Part shown: positions 14,735 to 22,939 of the stretch, piece by piece | Layout: each line of letters starts with the position of its first letter | Numbering within the stretch: the first letter of the stretch is position 1 | Origin: Acidiferrobacterales bacterium | GTDB lineage: Bacteria; Pseudomonadota; Gammaproteobacteria; Arenicellales; JAJDZL01 | Direction of reading: 5' to 3' | NCBI GenBank assembly: GCA_028820695.1 | Contig: JAPPIB010000012.1 | Coordinates: forward strand, 1 to 41,989 | Length of the DNA stretch: 41,989 nt | Notes under the pieces: generated by a model | What the model was told of the DNA's origin: nothing | What the model saw: the letters and a program-made list of their open reading frames with translations, nothing else | Databases searched by the model: none | Program-made: the position numbers and the translations under genes

Positions 14735-15503
14735 TCACCATCTCCATCAGTCCTTCCCGAATGACAGGATCATCGGTAAGCGAATCGACCAGTGCAACTT
14801 CGCACGCGGTGCGGTGATTGAGATTGTCCTGAATCATGTGCGCCGCATGCACCAGCAGACGGGTTGAAGCTGTCTCCTCGATGTCATGCCCCTCAACCGT
14901 ACGCAATTGCCGGCCAAGTTTCACCAGCTTTTCCGCGATGTCGGCGCTGACCCCGGTCTCAGTGACTACGATCTCGACTTCCTGCTTCATTGGCGGAAAA
15001 TCAAACGTCAGTGACACAAACCTTTGTCGCGTGCTCTGTTTGAGGTTCTTGAATAGATTCTGATAACCGGGATTGAATGAGACAACCAGCATGAACTGCG
15101 GTGGCGCACTGATTACTTCAGCGGTCTTCTCAAGATAGATCGTACGCCTGTCGTCACACAACGGGTGAAGAATCACCGTCGTATCCTTGCGCGCCTCAAC
15201 GACTTCATCCAGATAGCATATGCCACCGTCCCGAACCGCCTGCGTCAGGGGGCCATCGTGCCAGACTGTCTCGTCATTCCTGATCAGATACCGACCGAGC
15301 AGATCGGTTGCCGAAAGCTCATCGTGACATGCAACCGTATACAACGGGCGGCCGAGTGTTGCCGCCATGTGCCGGACAAACCGAGTCTTGCCGCATCCAG
15401 TCGGTCCTTTCAGCAACACGGCCAGTTGCCTGCGGTAAGCAGACCTGAACACCTCCACCTCGTGATTCTGAGCGAGATAGAATGGAACGCCCGAGTCAAT
15501 CAT
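14718..15503 (-). CDS. norQ: NorQ/CbbQ-like MoxR AAA+ ATPase
   Basis: A 261-residue cytoplasmic ATPase with Walker A GPTGCGKTRFV (about residues 33-43), Walker B ICYLDEV and a sensor-1 region VVSFNPGYQN, then the C-terminal lid. The length and the block LPxR...RQRFVSLTFDFPP fit the NorQ/CbbQ branch of MoxR proteins. These remodel a metalloenzyme together with their VWA partner, here the overlapping norD. It is the first gene of the seven-gene minus-strand operon. The gap to the divergent cupredoxin is about 100 bp, which should hold the promoter, but I see no convincing -35/-10 pair. Confidence 0.88.
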   Translation of the reverse strand: MIDSGVPFYLAQNHEVEVFRSAYRRQLAVLLKGPTGCGKTRFVRHMAATLGRPLYTVACHDELSATDLLGRYLIRNDETVWHDGPLTQAVRDGGICYLDEVVEARKDTTVILHPLCDDRRTIYLEKTAEVISAPPQFMLVVSFNPGYQNLFKNLKQSTRQRFVSLTFDFPPMKQEVEIVVTETGVSADIAEKLVKLGRQLRTVEGHDIEETASTRLLVHAAHMIQDNLNHRTACEVALVDSLTDDPVIREGLMEMVNAYFA

Positions 15504-15604
15504 GGCCGGCCTCCGAGTCTGATTTTCCCTGACACTGCTTCATTGGTATACTCCATTGAATGTAATTGTCAGCAAGTTCATTTCGACTCGCAACTACCGG
15601 ACTC

Positions 15605-16345
15605 ATGCTACGGCTTCTGTCTCGTCTCATCATTCAGCGCACCAAACAGGCTCTGGCCCGTCGTCGCGCACTCAGGCAGGACCGTGACAGACAAAGCCAA
15701 CGCAGTGGGGAATGGTTGCGAGCACGCAAACTCGTGATCTTCGCGATGATTGCCATTGTGCTTGTAATCAGTATTTTCGTTTCTCGTTCGCAGTTCAATG
15801 TCTCGACCGTGACAACAGACCCAAGTCGAGCCCAAGTGGAAATACACCTTGACTCGGTCGAGGTCTCACCTGTGGTGGTCTACCTTGAACAACGGCCTCC
15901 TCCTCTTACTCCGGTTCCGGAAAGTGACAACATCAGCCGGATCATCATTGAAGATAATCAGTTTATACCAACTTTTCAGATCATTTCGCCAGGCAGTACC
16001 ATTGAAATCGAAAACCGAGACGAGATGCTTCACAACACTCATGTCATTGATGGCAACGATACGGTCTTCAATATCGCGACACCGCTTAGAAGTGTCACCG
16101 TTCGAAAAATCATCAAGGCCACCGGAATGCTGAATGTGCGATGCGACCTTCATCCGTTCATGCACGGGTGGGTGTTCGTTCCATCCAATCCTTACTATAC
16201 GCTGGTCCGCGAGCCCACCGCCATTCGCTGGACGGATATAGTACCGGGTGAATACAGACTGAGAATCTGGGAAGCGGGAACCTTCAGGGAGGAAATTTCC
16301 CTCACCTTTTCAGCTTCTGAAACAAAGTCCTTGCAGATTCTGTAG
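15605..16345 (+). CDS. membrane-anchored amicyanin-like cupredoxin
   Basis: A 246-residue protein from the ATG at 15605 (a TTG at 15566 is an alternative; neither has a good Shine-Dalgarno). A very basic N-terminal stretch is followed by one transmembrane helix (about 45-65), which leaves the rest in the periplasm. Copper ligands can be proposed in LHNTH, and in the block RCDLHPFMHGW, with C-x2-H-x2-M as in amicyanin. The end (IVPGEYRLRIWEAG) matches the beta-sandwich tail of the cupredoxin at 101-814. It is divergent from norQ. The two proteins together suggest a copper-dependent electron path serving regions 1 and 2. Confidence 0.78.
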   Translation: MLRLLSRLIIQRTKQALARRRALRQDRDRQSQRSGEWLRARKLVIFAMIAIVLVISIFVSRSQFNVSTVTTDPSRAQVEIHLDSVEVSPVVVYLEQRPPPLTPVPESDNISRIIIEDNQFIPTFQIISPGSTIEIENRDEMLHNTHVIDGNDTVFNIATPLRSVTVRKIIKATGMLNVRCDLHPFMHGWVFVPSNPYYTLVREPTAIRWTDIVPGEYRLRIWEAGTFREEISLTFSASETKSLQIL

Positions 16346-16363
16346 CCGCCGACAACTCCGGCT

Positions 16364-17125
16364 CTATGCCAGCAGCTTGATCACAATCAGTCCACCGCTG
16401 ATCAGCATGACTGTTGCAACCGTCCGCTCCATCGTCAATGGTGTGATTCGATGTGCGATGACTGCGCCCAGGGTGATCCCCGCTGACACTCCGATGCCGA
16501 TTGGAATCGCGAGCGGCCAGTTCACCGAACCGTGAATCACATGGCCCAAAGTAGCGAACGGGCTGATGGGAATCTGTATCGCCATGCTCAGGCCCACAGC
16601 TGCCAAAACCGGAAAATCGAGCAGAAGCAGTGTTGGAACGAGCAATAAAGGACCACCCGTACCGCTGATCGAAGAGCCGTATCCCACCAAAAACCCCACT
16701 AGGACAAGTACACTGCCGGCAGTTTTCTCGATTCCGGATCCGGCGGATTTTGAGGCATCTCGGCCCAAGGCCCTGATACCCGACACAATTACCAGCGCCG
16801 CGACAATGATCTCAAGGACGACAGACGAAATCACCTGCAACGTGATGGCGCCAAGATAAGATCCGGGCGCCGCCCCTGCAATCAGGTAAATTGCCTTATC
16901 CCATCGGATGGAGCCCCGACGGGCATATGCATAGACCGCGAAGATGGCGGCAAACGCAAATCCGGCCATGCAGGCGGGAATGACGGTATGGATATCGATA
17001 CCGGCGACATAGACAAGGAATGGAATGATCAGTATTCCGCCGACACCACATATTCCGATCAGGACACCGACGAAGAAACTGAAGATTCCGGTACTGCCCA
17101 ACAAAAGAGCAGTCGACTCAAACAT
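16364..17125 (-). CDS. TauE/SafE-family anion exporter
   Basis: An inner-membrane permease of 253 residues from the ATG at 17125; a TTG at 17158 would add eleven polar residues. There are about eight hydrophobic helices. The family marks are the two Gly-rich blocks, 'FSFFVGVLIGICGVGGILIIPFL' in its shortened form GVLIGICGVGG, and GYGSSISGTGGPLLLVP. TauE/SafE proteins export sulfite, sulfoacetate or related anions, though substrates are often unknown. It follows the ErpA-type gene on the same strand with a gap of some 50 bp. It converges with the cupredoxin gene across 18 bp. Confidence 0.85.
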   Translation of the reverse strand: MFESTALLLGSTGIFSFFVGVLIGICGVGGILIIPFLVYVAGIDIHTVIPACMAGFAFAAIFAVYAYARRGSIRWDKAIYLIAGAAPGSYLGAITLQVISSVVLEIIVAALVIVSGIRALGRDASKSAGSGIEKTAGSVLVLVGFLVGYGSSISGTGGPLLLVPTLLLLDFPVLAAVGLSMAIQIPISPFATLGHVIHGSVNWPLAIPIGIGVSAGITLGAVIAHRITPLTMERTVATVMLISGGLIVIKLLA

Positions 17126-17174
17126 GACTTGATGGGAGTCAGCGGCAACCAGGCTCAACCGAGCTGGTTAACCC

Positions 17175-17504
17175 TTACATCGAAAACGACGAACCGCACC
17201 CACACGTGGTGGTGGCGTTGGGGTTGTTGATCAGAAACCTGGCACCCATCAGATCATCGAGATAGTCGACTTCGGCACCCATCAGATATTGGATACTTAG
17301 GGAATCGATCAGCATGGTAATCCCTTTTTGCTCAATGACGAAGTCATCATCCTGCTGCTCGGTCTCCAACTGAAACCCGTACTGAAATCCAGAGCAACCA
17401 CCGCCTTCGACATAGACTCGCAACCCGATGTCGGATTCTGACATCAGGATCCCAACGCGCTCGGCGGCACTGTCGGAAATGTCAAGAGTTGATGTGCTGT
17501 TCAT
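17175..17504 (-). CDS. erpA: A-type iron-sulfur cluster carrier (ErpA-like)
   Basis: A 109-residue protein of the HesB/IscA family. The three cluster-binding cysteines are present: C37 in [11 protein letters not shown], and C101 and C103 in [12 protein letters not shown]. The ID-L-S-QYL-GA-VDYLDDL block is typical. It delivers Fe-S clusters to apoproteins in the cytoplasm. ErpA and IscA are not fully separable by eye; the absence of other isc genes nearby and the length favour ErpA. Confidence 0.88.
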   Translation of the reverse strand: MNSTSTLDISDSAAERVGILMSESDIGLRVYVEGGGCSGFQYGFQLETEQQDDDFVIEQKGITMLIDSLSIQYLMGAEVDYLDDLMGARFLINNPNATTTCGCGSSFSM

Positions 17505-17867
17505 ACTGGTTCGGTATCTGACCGGAGATCAAACATATATTCTTCGCCTGCTGCTGAGTATTATAGTACGAGCATCGATTCATTCACTGAAATCATTGAG
17601 CTGATGCCGCGTCTGCTCGAACGCCTGGAGAAGAAACAAGGTCTAGGGTGCGATCAGTCTTGCGCGGCTGAAATCTCAGCATCAGCCCGCATCTATCCAG
17701 CAAGCGCTCACCCTGCCCAGGTTGCCTGATGTGGACTTGAGACAGCTTTGCCCGTCGATATCGAGGATGTGTGTGGCTTGGCAGACGACCGTGCAGCATA
17801 AGGGGCTATATTACAATGTAGTGCATTGACTTGTACTGCAGCAAAAAACCAACGCTTGAGACGACAA
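17505..17867. other. gene-poor stretch with a possible operator
   Basis: About 360 bp with no convincing gene. Short frames on both strands have no start signals or known motifs. Near the right end TGTAGTGCA (17817-17825) and TGTACTGCA (17832-17840) form a near-repeat, also near-palindromic, 15 bp apart. CAATG and CATTG arms (17814-17828) overlap the first. This is the kind of spacing seen in ribbon-helix-helix operators, and such a protein may be encoded just downstream. Confidence 0.35.
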
Positions 17868-18008
17868 GTGAAGCACAAGCGACGTCATGAAACCATAATT
17901 GGTTTTCGGGCCTTGCCGGAAGAAATGCACAAGTGGCGCGAGTTAGCGAAAAAGGACGACCGATCATTATCATCCTGGTTGCGGATCAGTAAACGAGACA
18001 CAGCTTAA
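17868..18008 (+). CDS. orphan ribbon-helix-helix-like small protein
   Basis: A 46-residue protein from a GTG at 17868 (an in-frame TTG at 17826 is an alternative). It has a basic start (KHKRRHETIIGFRALPEE), then a helix WRELAKKDDRSLSSWLR. This pattern, a short strand with 'R-LPEE' followed by 'A---gRSLSSWLR', is found in Arc/MetJ-type antitoxins and in mobilisation proteins. No toxin or relaxase is next to it, so it may be a leftover of a mobile or addiction module. Possible operator repeats lie 28-50 bp upstream. Confidence 0.4.
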   Translation: MKHKRRHETIIGFRALPEEMHKWRELAKKDDRSLSSWLRISKRDTA

Positions 18009-18153
18009 AAAAAATATGGCAGATCAAGGTGACTGGTGTTCAAATACCTTCATTCAAGATGCGAACGCGCCGTCGCTGGCACATCACTGTTGTCCGGTAA
18101 AAGTCCGGGCTGACTCCCGTTCAATCTGATCTTATCAAAACCGTTATTCTCCC

Positions 18154-19119
18154 GTGAAACACTCAGTCGGTTCGGACAACGCACTGTCTGTACACAATCT
18201 TTGCAAAACCTATAAGAACGGCAGGGAAGCATTGAAGAACGTCTCCTTCAGCGTAAAGCAGGGGGATTTCTATGCGTTGCTCGGTCGCAACGGTGCCGGA
18301 AAGTCGACGACGATTGGAATTACCTGCTCGCTCGTCAACAAGTCTTCGGGCAAGGTCCATGTTTTCGGAACCGACATCGACAAGGATTTCCAAAGCGCCA
18401 AGTCGAACATTGGTCTGGTACCGCAGGAGATCAACTTCAGTCAGTTCGAAACACCGTGGAACATCGTGATCAACCATGCCGGTTACTACGGTGTGAAACG
18501 GTCACTCGCGCAGAAGCAGGCTGAGAAGTACCTTTCCGTACTCGGACTTTGGAGTTATCGCCATACCATCTCCCGTAAACTTTCAGGCGGTATGAAACGC
18601 AGGTTGATGATCGCAAGGGCCCTGATGCACGAGCCACGGTTGCTGATTCTCGACGAACCTACGGCTGGTATCGACTTCGAGGCAAGGCTGCTCATGTGGG
18701 ACTACATGGAGAAAATCAACCGGGACGGCATCACCATAATCCTGACAACACATTACCTTGAAGAAGCCGAACGTCTGTGCAGGCACGTTGGCGTCATAGA
18801 ACTGGGAGAGATCATACTCGACATCGACATGAAATCCCTCTTCAGGCACTTGCAGCAGGAAACCTATGTACTCCACATCCAGCAACCGATCAATCAGTTG
18901 CCCGACCGAATCAATGAATCGATGCGTCTGATCGACGAACGAACCATCGAGCTGGACATCCACAAAGGCAATCAGATCAATCCGATTTTCGAGAGATTGG
19001 CTCAGACCGGGATTGATGTCGTCAGCATACAGAACAAGTCAAATCGTCTTGAAACACTGTTCATAGAACTGCTCAAGACGGAAGCTGACGCCTTGCAGTG
19101 GGAACAACCGCGTGAATAG
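18154..19119 (+). CDS. yadG: ABC-2 type transporter ATPase (YadG-like)
   Basis: A 321-residue ATPase with Walker A GRNGAGKST (near residue 48), Q-loop VPQEI, signature LSGGMKRR, Walker B LLILDEPTAGID and the switch His in TTHYLEEAE. The C-terminal ~90 residues form the regulatory extension seen in E. coli YadG. The GTG start lies at 18154. The permease gene overlaps its end by eight bases. The substrate of YadGH is not established; a lipid or polysaccharide-like export role is usually proposed. Confidence 0.88.
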   Translation: MKHSVGSDNALSVHNLCKTYKNGREALKNVSFSVKQGDFYALLGRNGAGKSTTIGITCSLVNKSSGKVHVFGTDIDKDFQSAKSNIGLVPQEINFSQFETPWNIVINHAGYYGVKRSLAQKQAEKYLSVLGLWSYRHTISRKLSGGMKRRLMIARALMHEPRLLILDEPTAGIDFEARLLMWDYMEKINRDGITIILTTHYLEEAERLCRHVGVIELGEIILDIDMKSLFRHLQQETYVLHIQQPINQLPDRINESMRLIDERTIELDIHKGNQINPIFERLAQTGIDVVSIQNKSNRLETLFIELLKTEADALQWEQPRE

Positions 19120-19891
19120 GTCTTTCAAGTACAGCAGTGTCGCGCTTCAAACGCTGACACGCAAGGAAGTCGCCCGGTTCATGAGAATCTGGACCCAGAC
19201 TCTTATCCCGCCCGTCATCACCACTTGTCTTTACTTTCTGATTTTCGGCAACCTGATCGGACCAAGGATCGGCCCGATGCAAGGCCATAGCTACATTGAT
19301 TTCATTGTACCGGGGCTGGTTCTGATGTCTGTGATCACCGGTGCCTACACCAACGTCGCATCGTCGTTCTTCTCCGCGAAGTTTCAACGATATATTGAGG
19401 AGATCATGGTGTCTCCCGTACCGAACTACGTCATTCTCATCGGCTATCTGGTTGGCGGGATGGTCAGGGGGATACTGGTTGGAATGATCGTATTGGCGGT
19501 ATCCGCGCTGTTTGCCACCGTCGATATCGTCTCGCCGGTCATTGCGATCGTCATATTCGTATTGACCGCGCTGGTATTCTCGCTGGGTGGCATGATCAAT
19601 GGAATGTTCGCCCGAAAGTTTGACGACATCTCCATCATCCCGAACTTCGTGCTCACGCCACTGATCTATCTTGGCGGCGTGTTCTATTCAGTTCAGATGC
19701 TGCCTGAATTCTGGCAGATTGTCTCGCTGGCAAATCCGATTCTGTATGTCATCAACGTTGCCCGCTTTGCTTTTCTGGGTTCCAGCGATGTCGGACTGCT
19801 GGCTTCATTTTCAGTAATCGGCACTTGCATCGTGACCCTGTTCACGCTGTGCATGATTCTGCTCAGACGCGGGTACGGCATACGAGAATGA
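19112..19891 (+). CDS. yadH: ABC-2 type transporter permease (YadH-like)
   Basis: A 259-residue inner-membrane protein with six hydrophobic helices in the ABC-2 layout. The family block FIVPGLVLMSVITGAYTN lies after the second helix, and 'FVLTPLIYLGGVFYSV' before the last two. It begins with GTG inside the end of the ATPase gene, so the two subunits are translationally coupled. Length equals that of E. coli YadH (about 256). Confidence 0.87.
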   Translation: MNRSFKYSSVALQTLTRKEVARFMRIWTQTLIPPVITTCLYFLIFGNLIGPRIGPMQGHSYIDFIVPGLVLMSVITGAYTNVASSFFSAKFQRYIEEIMVSPVPNYVILIGYLVGGMVRGILVGMIVLAVSALFATVDIVSPVIAIVIFVLTALVFSLGGMINGMFARKFDDISIIPNFVLTPLIYLGGVFYSVQMLPEFWQIVSLANPILYVINVARFAFLGSSDVGLLASFSVIGTCIVTLFTLCMILLRRGYGIRE

Positions 19892-19909
19892 GCTTGCAGG
19901 TCGGAATTC

Positions 19910-19983
19910 TGGCTGGGGAACCAGGATTCGAACCTGGATTGACGGAGTCAGAGTCCGTTGTCCTGCCGTTAGACGATTCCCCA
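19910..19983 (-). tRNA. tRNA-Gln (anticodon CUG)
   Basis: Read on the minus strand it begins TGGGGAATCG and ends with encoded CCA (19912-19910). The acceptor stem TGGGGAA pairs with TTCCCCA. The anticodon stem ACGGA/TCCGT encloses CTCTGAC, with anticodon CTG. The T arm has GGTTCGAATCC. It is 40 bp downstream of rpsI on the same strand, so it may be processed from the rplM-rpsI transcript. Confidence 0.97.
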
Positions 19984-20023
19984 GTAATAGAACCCCAAGT
20001 GGCTACCGGGTGAAAGAAACCGC

Positions 20024-20428
20024 TTATCGTTTCGAGTATTGAGGTCGCTTTCTTGCCTTGTGCAAACCGACTTTCTTTCGTTCAACTTCGCGAGCGTCCC
20101 GAGTGAGGAACCCTCCCTTCCGAAGCGCTGCTCGATTGGATTCATTGTAATCCACCAAAGCGCGTGCGATACCAAGCTGGATCGCGCCGGCCTGGCCGCT
20201 CTGACCGCCGCCCCGGACATTGACCGTAACATCTACAGAGTTCAGCATATCCAAGTGAACCAGTGGCTGGCGGATAACCATACGGGCCGTCTCGCGGCCA
20301 AAATACTGTTCAATCGGCTTCTGGTTCGCAATGATGTTTCCACTGCCTTTTTGCAGATAGACCCGGGCGGTGGAAGACTTCCTTCGACCTGTTCCGTAAT
20401 AGACTTCAGATGTCTGTGTAGTAGCCAT
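20024..20428 (-). CDS. rpsI: 30S ribosomal protein S9
   Basis: A 134-residue protein (usual length 130) with the S9 signature [16 protein letters not shown] near the start and [19 protein letters not shown] in the middle. The C-terminus [11 protein letters not shown] is the tail that reaches the ribosomal P site, ending in the universal S-K-R. It is 11 bp downstream of rplM, the usual order in bacteria. Confidence 0.98.
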   Translation of the reverse strand: MATTQTSEVYYGTGRRKSSTARVYLQKGSGNIIANQKPIEQYFGRETARMVIRQPLVHLDMLNSVDVTVNVRGGGQSGQAGAIQLGIARALVDYNESNRAALRKGGFLTRDAREVERKKVGLHKARKRPQYSKR

Positions 20429-20439
20429 ACAATGTTTCC

Positions 20440-20868
20440 CTATAAATTGAGGGGTTTCGGTGATTGCGCGTCATGTGGTTGGTTGGAGCCCGCATAGACT
20501 TTCAGTTTCGACATCATGGCCCTGCCAAGCGGTCCCTTGGGCATCATGCCGCGAACCGCCGTCTCGATGATTCGAGTCGGGTGCTGTTCACGCATGGTGC
20601 TGACAGGAACAGTTTTCAGCCCACCGGGGCGCCCCGAGTGACGATGATAGACTTTAGCGTTTTCCTTGTTGCCCGTCAGGACAACTTTCTCCGCGTTGAT
20701 GACAACCACATAGTCACCGGTATCGACATGTGGTGTATAAATCGGTTTGTGTTTGCCGCGCAGGCGTTTGGCGATTTCTGAAGCCAGACGACCCAATACC
20801 TTGTCGGAGGCATCAACCAGAAACCATTCTCGCTCGATAGTGCTGGCTTTTGCAGAAATAGTTTTCAT
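20440..20868 (-). CDS. rplM: 50S ribosomal protein L13
   Basis: A 142-residue protein, the exact usual length, when started at the ATG at 20868 (MKTISAKAS). Upstream in-frame codons do not match the family. Recognisable blocks are [37 protein letters not shown], and the signature region from [21 protein letters not shown] to the [13 protein letters not shown] helix. It is an early-assembly 50S protein, expressed with rpsI. Confidence 0.98.
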   Translation of the reverse strand: MKTISAKASTIEREWFLVDASDKVLGRLASEIAKRLRGKHKPIYTPHVDTGDYVVVINAEKVVLTGNKENAKVYHRHSGRPGGLKTVPVSTMREQHPTRIIETAVRGMMPKGPLGRAMMSKLKVYAGSNQPHDAQSPKPLNL

Positions 20869-20898
20869 AATGAATCCAGATGAACTTGCGACTGCTCG

Positions 20899-20915
20899 CG
20901 CAGCAAGCCGCTGCG
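20899..20915 (-). promoter_or_regulatory. hairpin in the rplM leader
   Basis: On the minus strand CGCAGC, loop GGCTT, GCTGCG, a perfect six-pair stem about 30 bases before the rplM start and inside the predicted leader. In E. coli L13 represses its own operon through a leader structure, so this hairpin is a candidate for such control. No homology was computed. Confidence 0.4.
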
Positions 20916-20941
20916 TGCGCATGTGTCCTGAGAAAGCGCAG

Positions 20942-20947
20942 ATTATA
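20942..20947 (-). promoter_or_regulatory. -10 element of the rplM-rpsI promoter
   Basis: A perfect TATAAT on the minus strand inside an A+T-rich block. No good -35 box is found 16-18 bases upstream. It would give a leader of about 65 bases before rplM. Strong ribosomal promoters can work with a weak -35 if an upstream A/T element is present; here A/T lies mostly in the spacer. Confidence 0.45.
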
Positions 20948-21134
20948 TAATAAATTTTTTGTGATAGCAGGATCGACGATTCTTGTGCGAGTATCGGTCC
21001 GACCACGATAAGGCAACACCCGAAGACTCGACGTGAACAATTTCAGCCATCTCAATGTTACGCGGGTGTATTGTACATTTTGCCTGTCGTTCTTGAAGTT
21101 CCATCGATCCCCGCCTGACAGGCTAGACTGAAGC

Positions 21135-22922
21135 GTGGCCGGCAAGTCAGACAAGATTTCCATCCTAAGGGACCTGCGGCTGTATCGCCGCCTCCTGAAG
21201 TACGTGATGGTCTACAAGCTGTACTTCTTCATGGGATTCGCCTTCGTGGCACTGTTCGCAGCGACCACGCCGGGCGTGGCCATGTTTATGAAACCGTTGC
21301 TCGACGGAAGTTTTGTTGACCGAAATCCCAAGTACATTTTTTGGACTCCGGTGATTCTGATCATGCTGTTCGCGGTCCGCGGAATCGCAGGTTATATGAA
21401 CGGCATATGCACCAACTGGGTGGTCGGACGGGTGGTCTACGACATTCAGAGCGAGTTGGCCAATCGGCTGGTAGCGCTTCCAACGACGTTTTACGACAAC
21501 AACCCTGCCGCACAGATCATCTCGCGAATCACGTCGGATGTGAATGAACTGACGCAAGCTGCGTCGAATGTACTCATCACCGTGGTGCGGGAATCACTGA
21601 CCATCATTGGGCTGTTGATCTGGATTTTCATTCTTGATTGGGCATTGAGCCTGATCATCGTGATCGCAACGCCACTCATATCCCTGCTCGTGAGATTCAT
21701 CGCCTCGCGCCTGCGCTACGTCCACCGCAGAACCATGCAAATGAACGCAACCTTCCTGCAACGTCTGCAGGAAGTCACCGCGAATCACCGTCTGGTCAAA
21801 CTCAATCAGATGGAACAGCATGAGTCCAAAGAATTGCGCAATGTTGCCAATCAGGTACGGCGGCTCAAGTTCAAGCAGGCGATCGCCAACGAGTTCACCG
21901 TGCCCATGGCTGAATTCATTACGACAATCGTCATCGCCGGCACCGTCTACTTCAGCCTGACACGAGATCTGCATGACCCGCTCACCGTCGGTGGATTTGT
22001 TTCATTCATGGCTGCGCTCGCGCTGATCTCGACTGCGATGAAGCGACTATTGACTGTCAATGACCTGTTACAGCGCGGCCTGGCGGCATCCGAGCGTGTT
22101 TTCTTTCTGCTTGATCAGAAACCGGAAGTCGAGATCGGGCTCGGCAACCTCGACAAGGAAGACGTACAGGGTCGGACTGAATTCAGGAACATCACATTCC
22201 AATACTCTGGAATCGAGACCAAATCGCTTGACGACGTGACTTTCGAAATCAAGCCGCACGAGACGATTGCGCTGGTTGGCGCCTCGGGTGCCGGAAAAAG
22301 TACCCTCACTTCACTCATTCCCCGCATGTATGAAATCCAAAGTGGCCAGGTTCTGATCGATGGTATCGATGTCAGGGAGTACAAACTTTCAGAGATTCGC
22401 AAGAACATCGCCTTCGTCAGTCAGGACATATTCCTGTTCGATGACACGGTCGCGGCAAATATCGCCTATGGTGACATCTCCAATGCTACAGAGGAGAAAA
22501 TTCGGGAGGCTGCCCGCAATGCTTACGCGCTGGAATTCATAGAAAAGCTGCCGCAGGGGTTCAATACCCTGATTGGCGAAAGAGGCGTTCGACTTTCCGG
22601 GGGACAGAAGCAACGCCTCGCCATTGCAAGAGCCTTTATCAAGGATGCGAAAATTCTGATACTTGACGAGGCCACCTCATCGCTCGATACAAAATCCGAA
22701 TTCGAGGTGCGCCAGGCTCTTGGAGCATTGGGTACGGGTCGTACCGTCATCATCATTGCGCATCGACTCTCATCCATTGAGAACGTTGATCGCATCATCG
22801 TCCTCAACGAGGGCAGAGTCGTCGAAACCGGAACTCACCAGGAACTGATGAATCTTGAGGGATATTACTACCGGCTTTACACCATTTTCGACAACGACGC
22901 GCACCTGAGGTCATCGAAATGA
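21135..22922 (+). CDS. msbA: lipid A export ATP-binding/permease (MsbA-like)
   Basis: A 595-residue half-transporter that flips lipid A-core across the inner membrane. Six helices fill the first ~320 residues, with the MsbA-type LPTTFYDNNP...ISRITSDVNEL segment. The ATPase domain has Walker A VGASGAGKST (near 380-388), Q-loop SQDIFLF, signature LSGGQKQR (near 485) and Walker B ILILDEATSSLD. A GTG start is used. Length compares with E. coli MsbA (582). It is divergent from rplM and converges with the flavoprotein gene over 17 bp. Confidence 0.9.
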   Translation: MAGKSDKISILRDLRLYRRLLKYVMVYKLYFFMGFAFVALFAATTPGVAMFMKPLLDGSFVDRNPKYIFWTPVILIMLFAVRGIAGYMNGICTNWVVGRVVYDIQSELANRLVALPTTFYDNNPAAQIISRITSDVNELTQAASNVLITVVRESLTIIGLLIWIFILDWALSLIIVIATPLISLLVRFIASRLRYVHRRTMQMNATFLQRLQEVTANHRLVKLNQMEQHESKELRNVANQVRRLKFKQAIANEFTVPMAEFITTIVIAGTVYFSLTRDLHDPLTVGGFVSFMAALALISTAMKRLLTVNDLLQRGLAASERVFFLLDQKPEVEIGLGNLDKEDVQGRTEFRNITFQYSGIETKSLDDVTFEIKPHETIALVGASGAGKSTLTSLIPRMYEIQSGQVLIDGIDVREYKLSEIRKNIAFVSQDIFLFDDTVAANIAYGDISNATEEKIREAARNAYALEFIEKLPQGFNTLIGERGVRLSGGQKQRLAIARAFIKDAKILILDEATSSLDTKSEFEVRQALGALGTGRTVIIIAHRLSSIENVDRIIVLNEGRVVETGTHQELMNLEGYYYRLYTIFDNDAHLRSSK

Positions 22923-22939
22923 TCCGATGCGGACGAACT

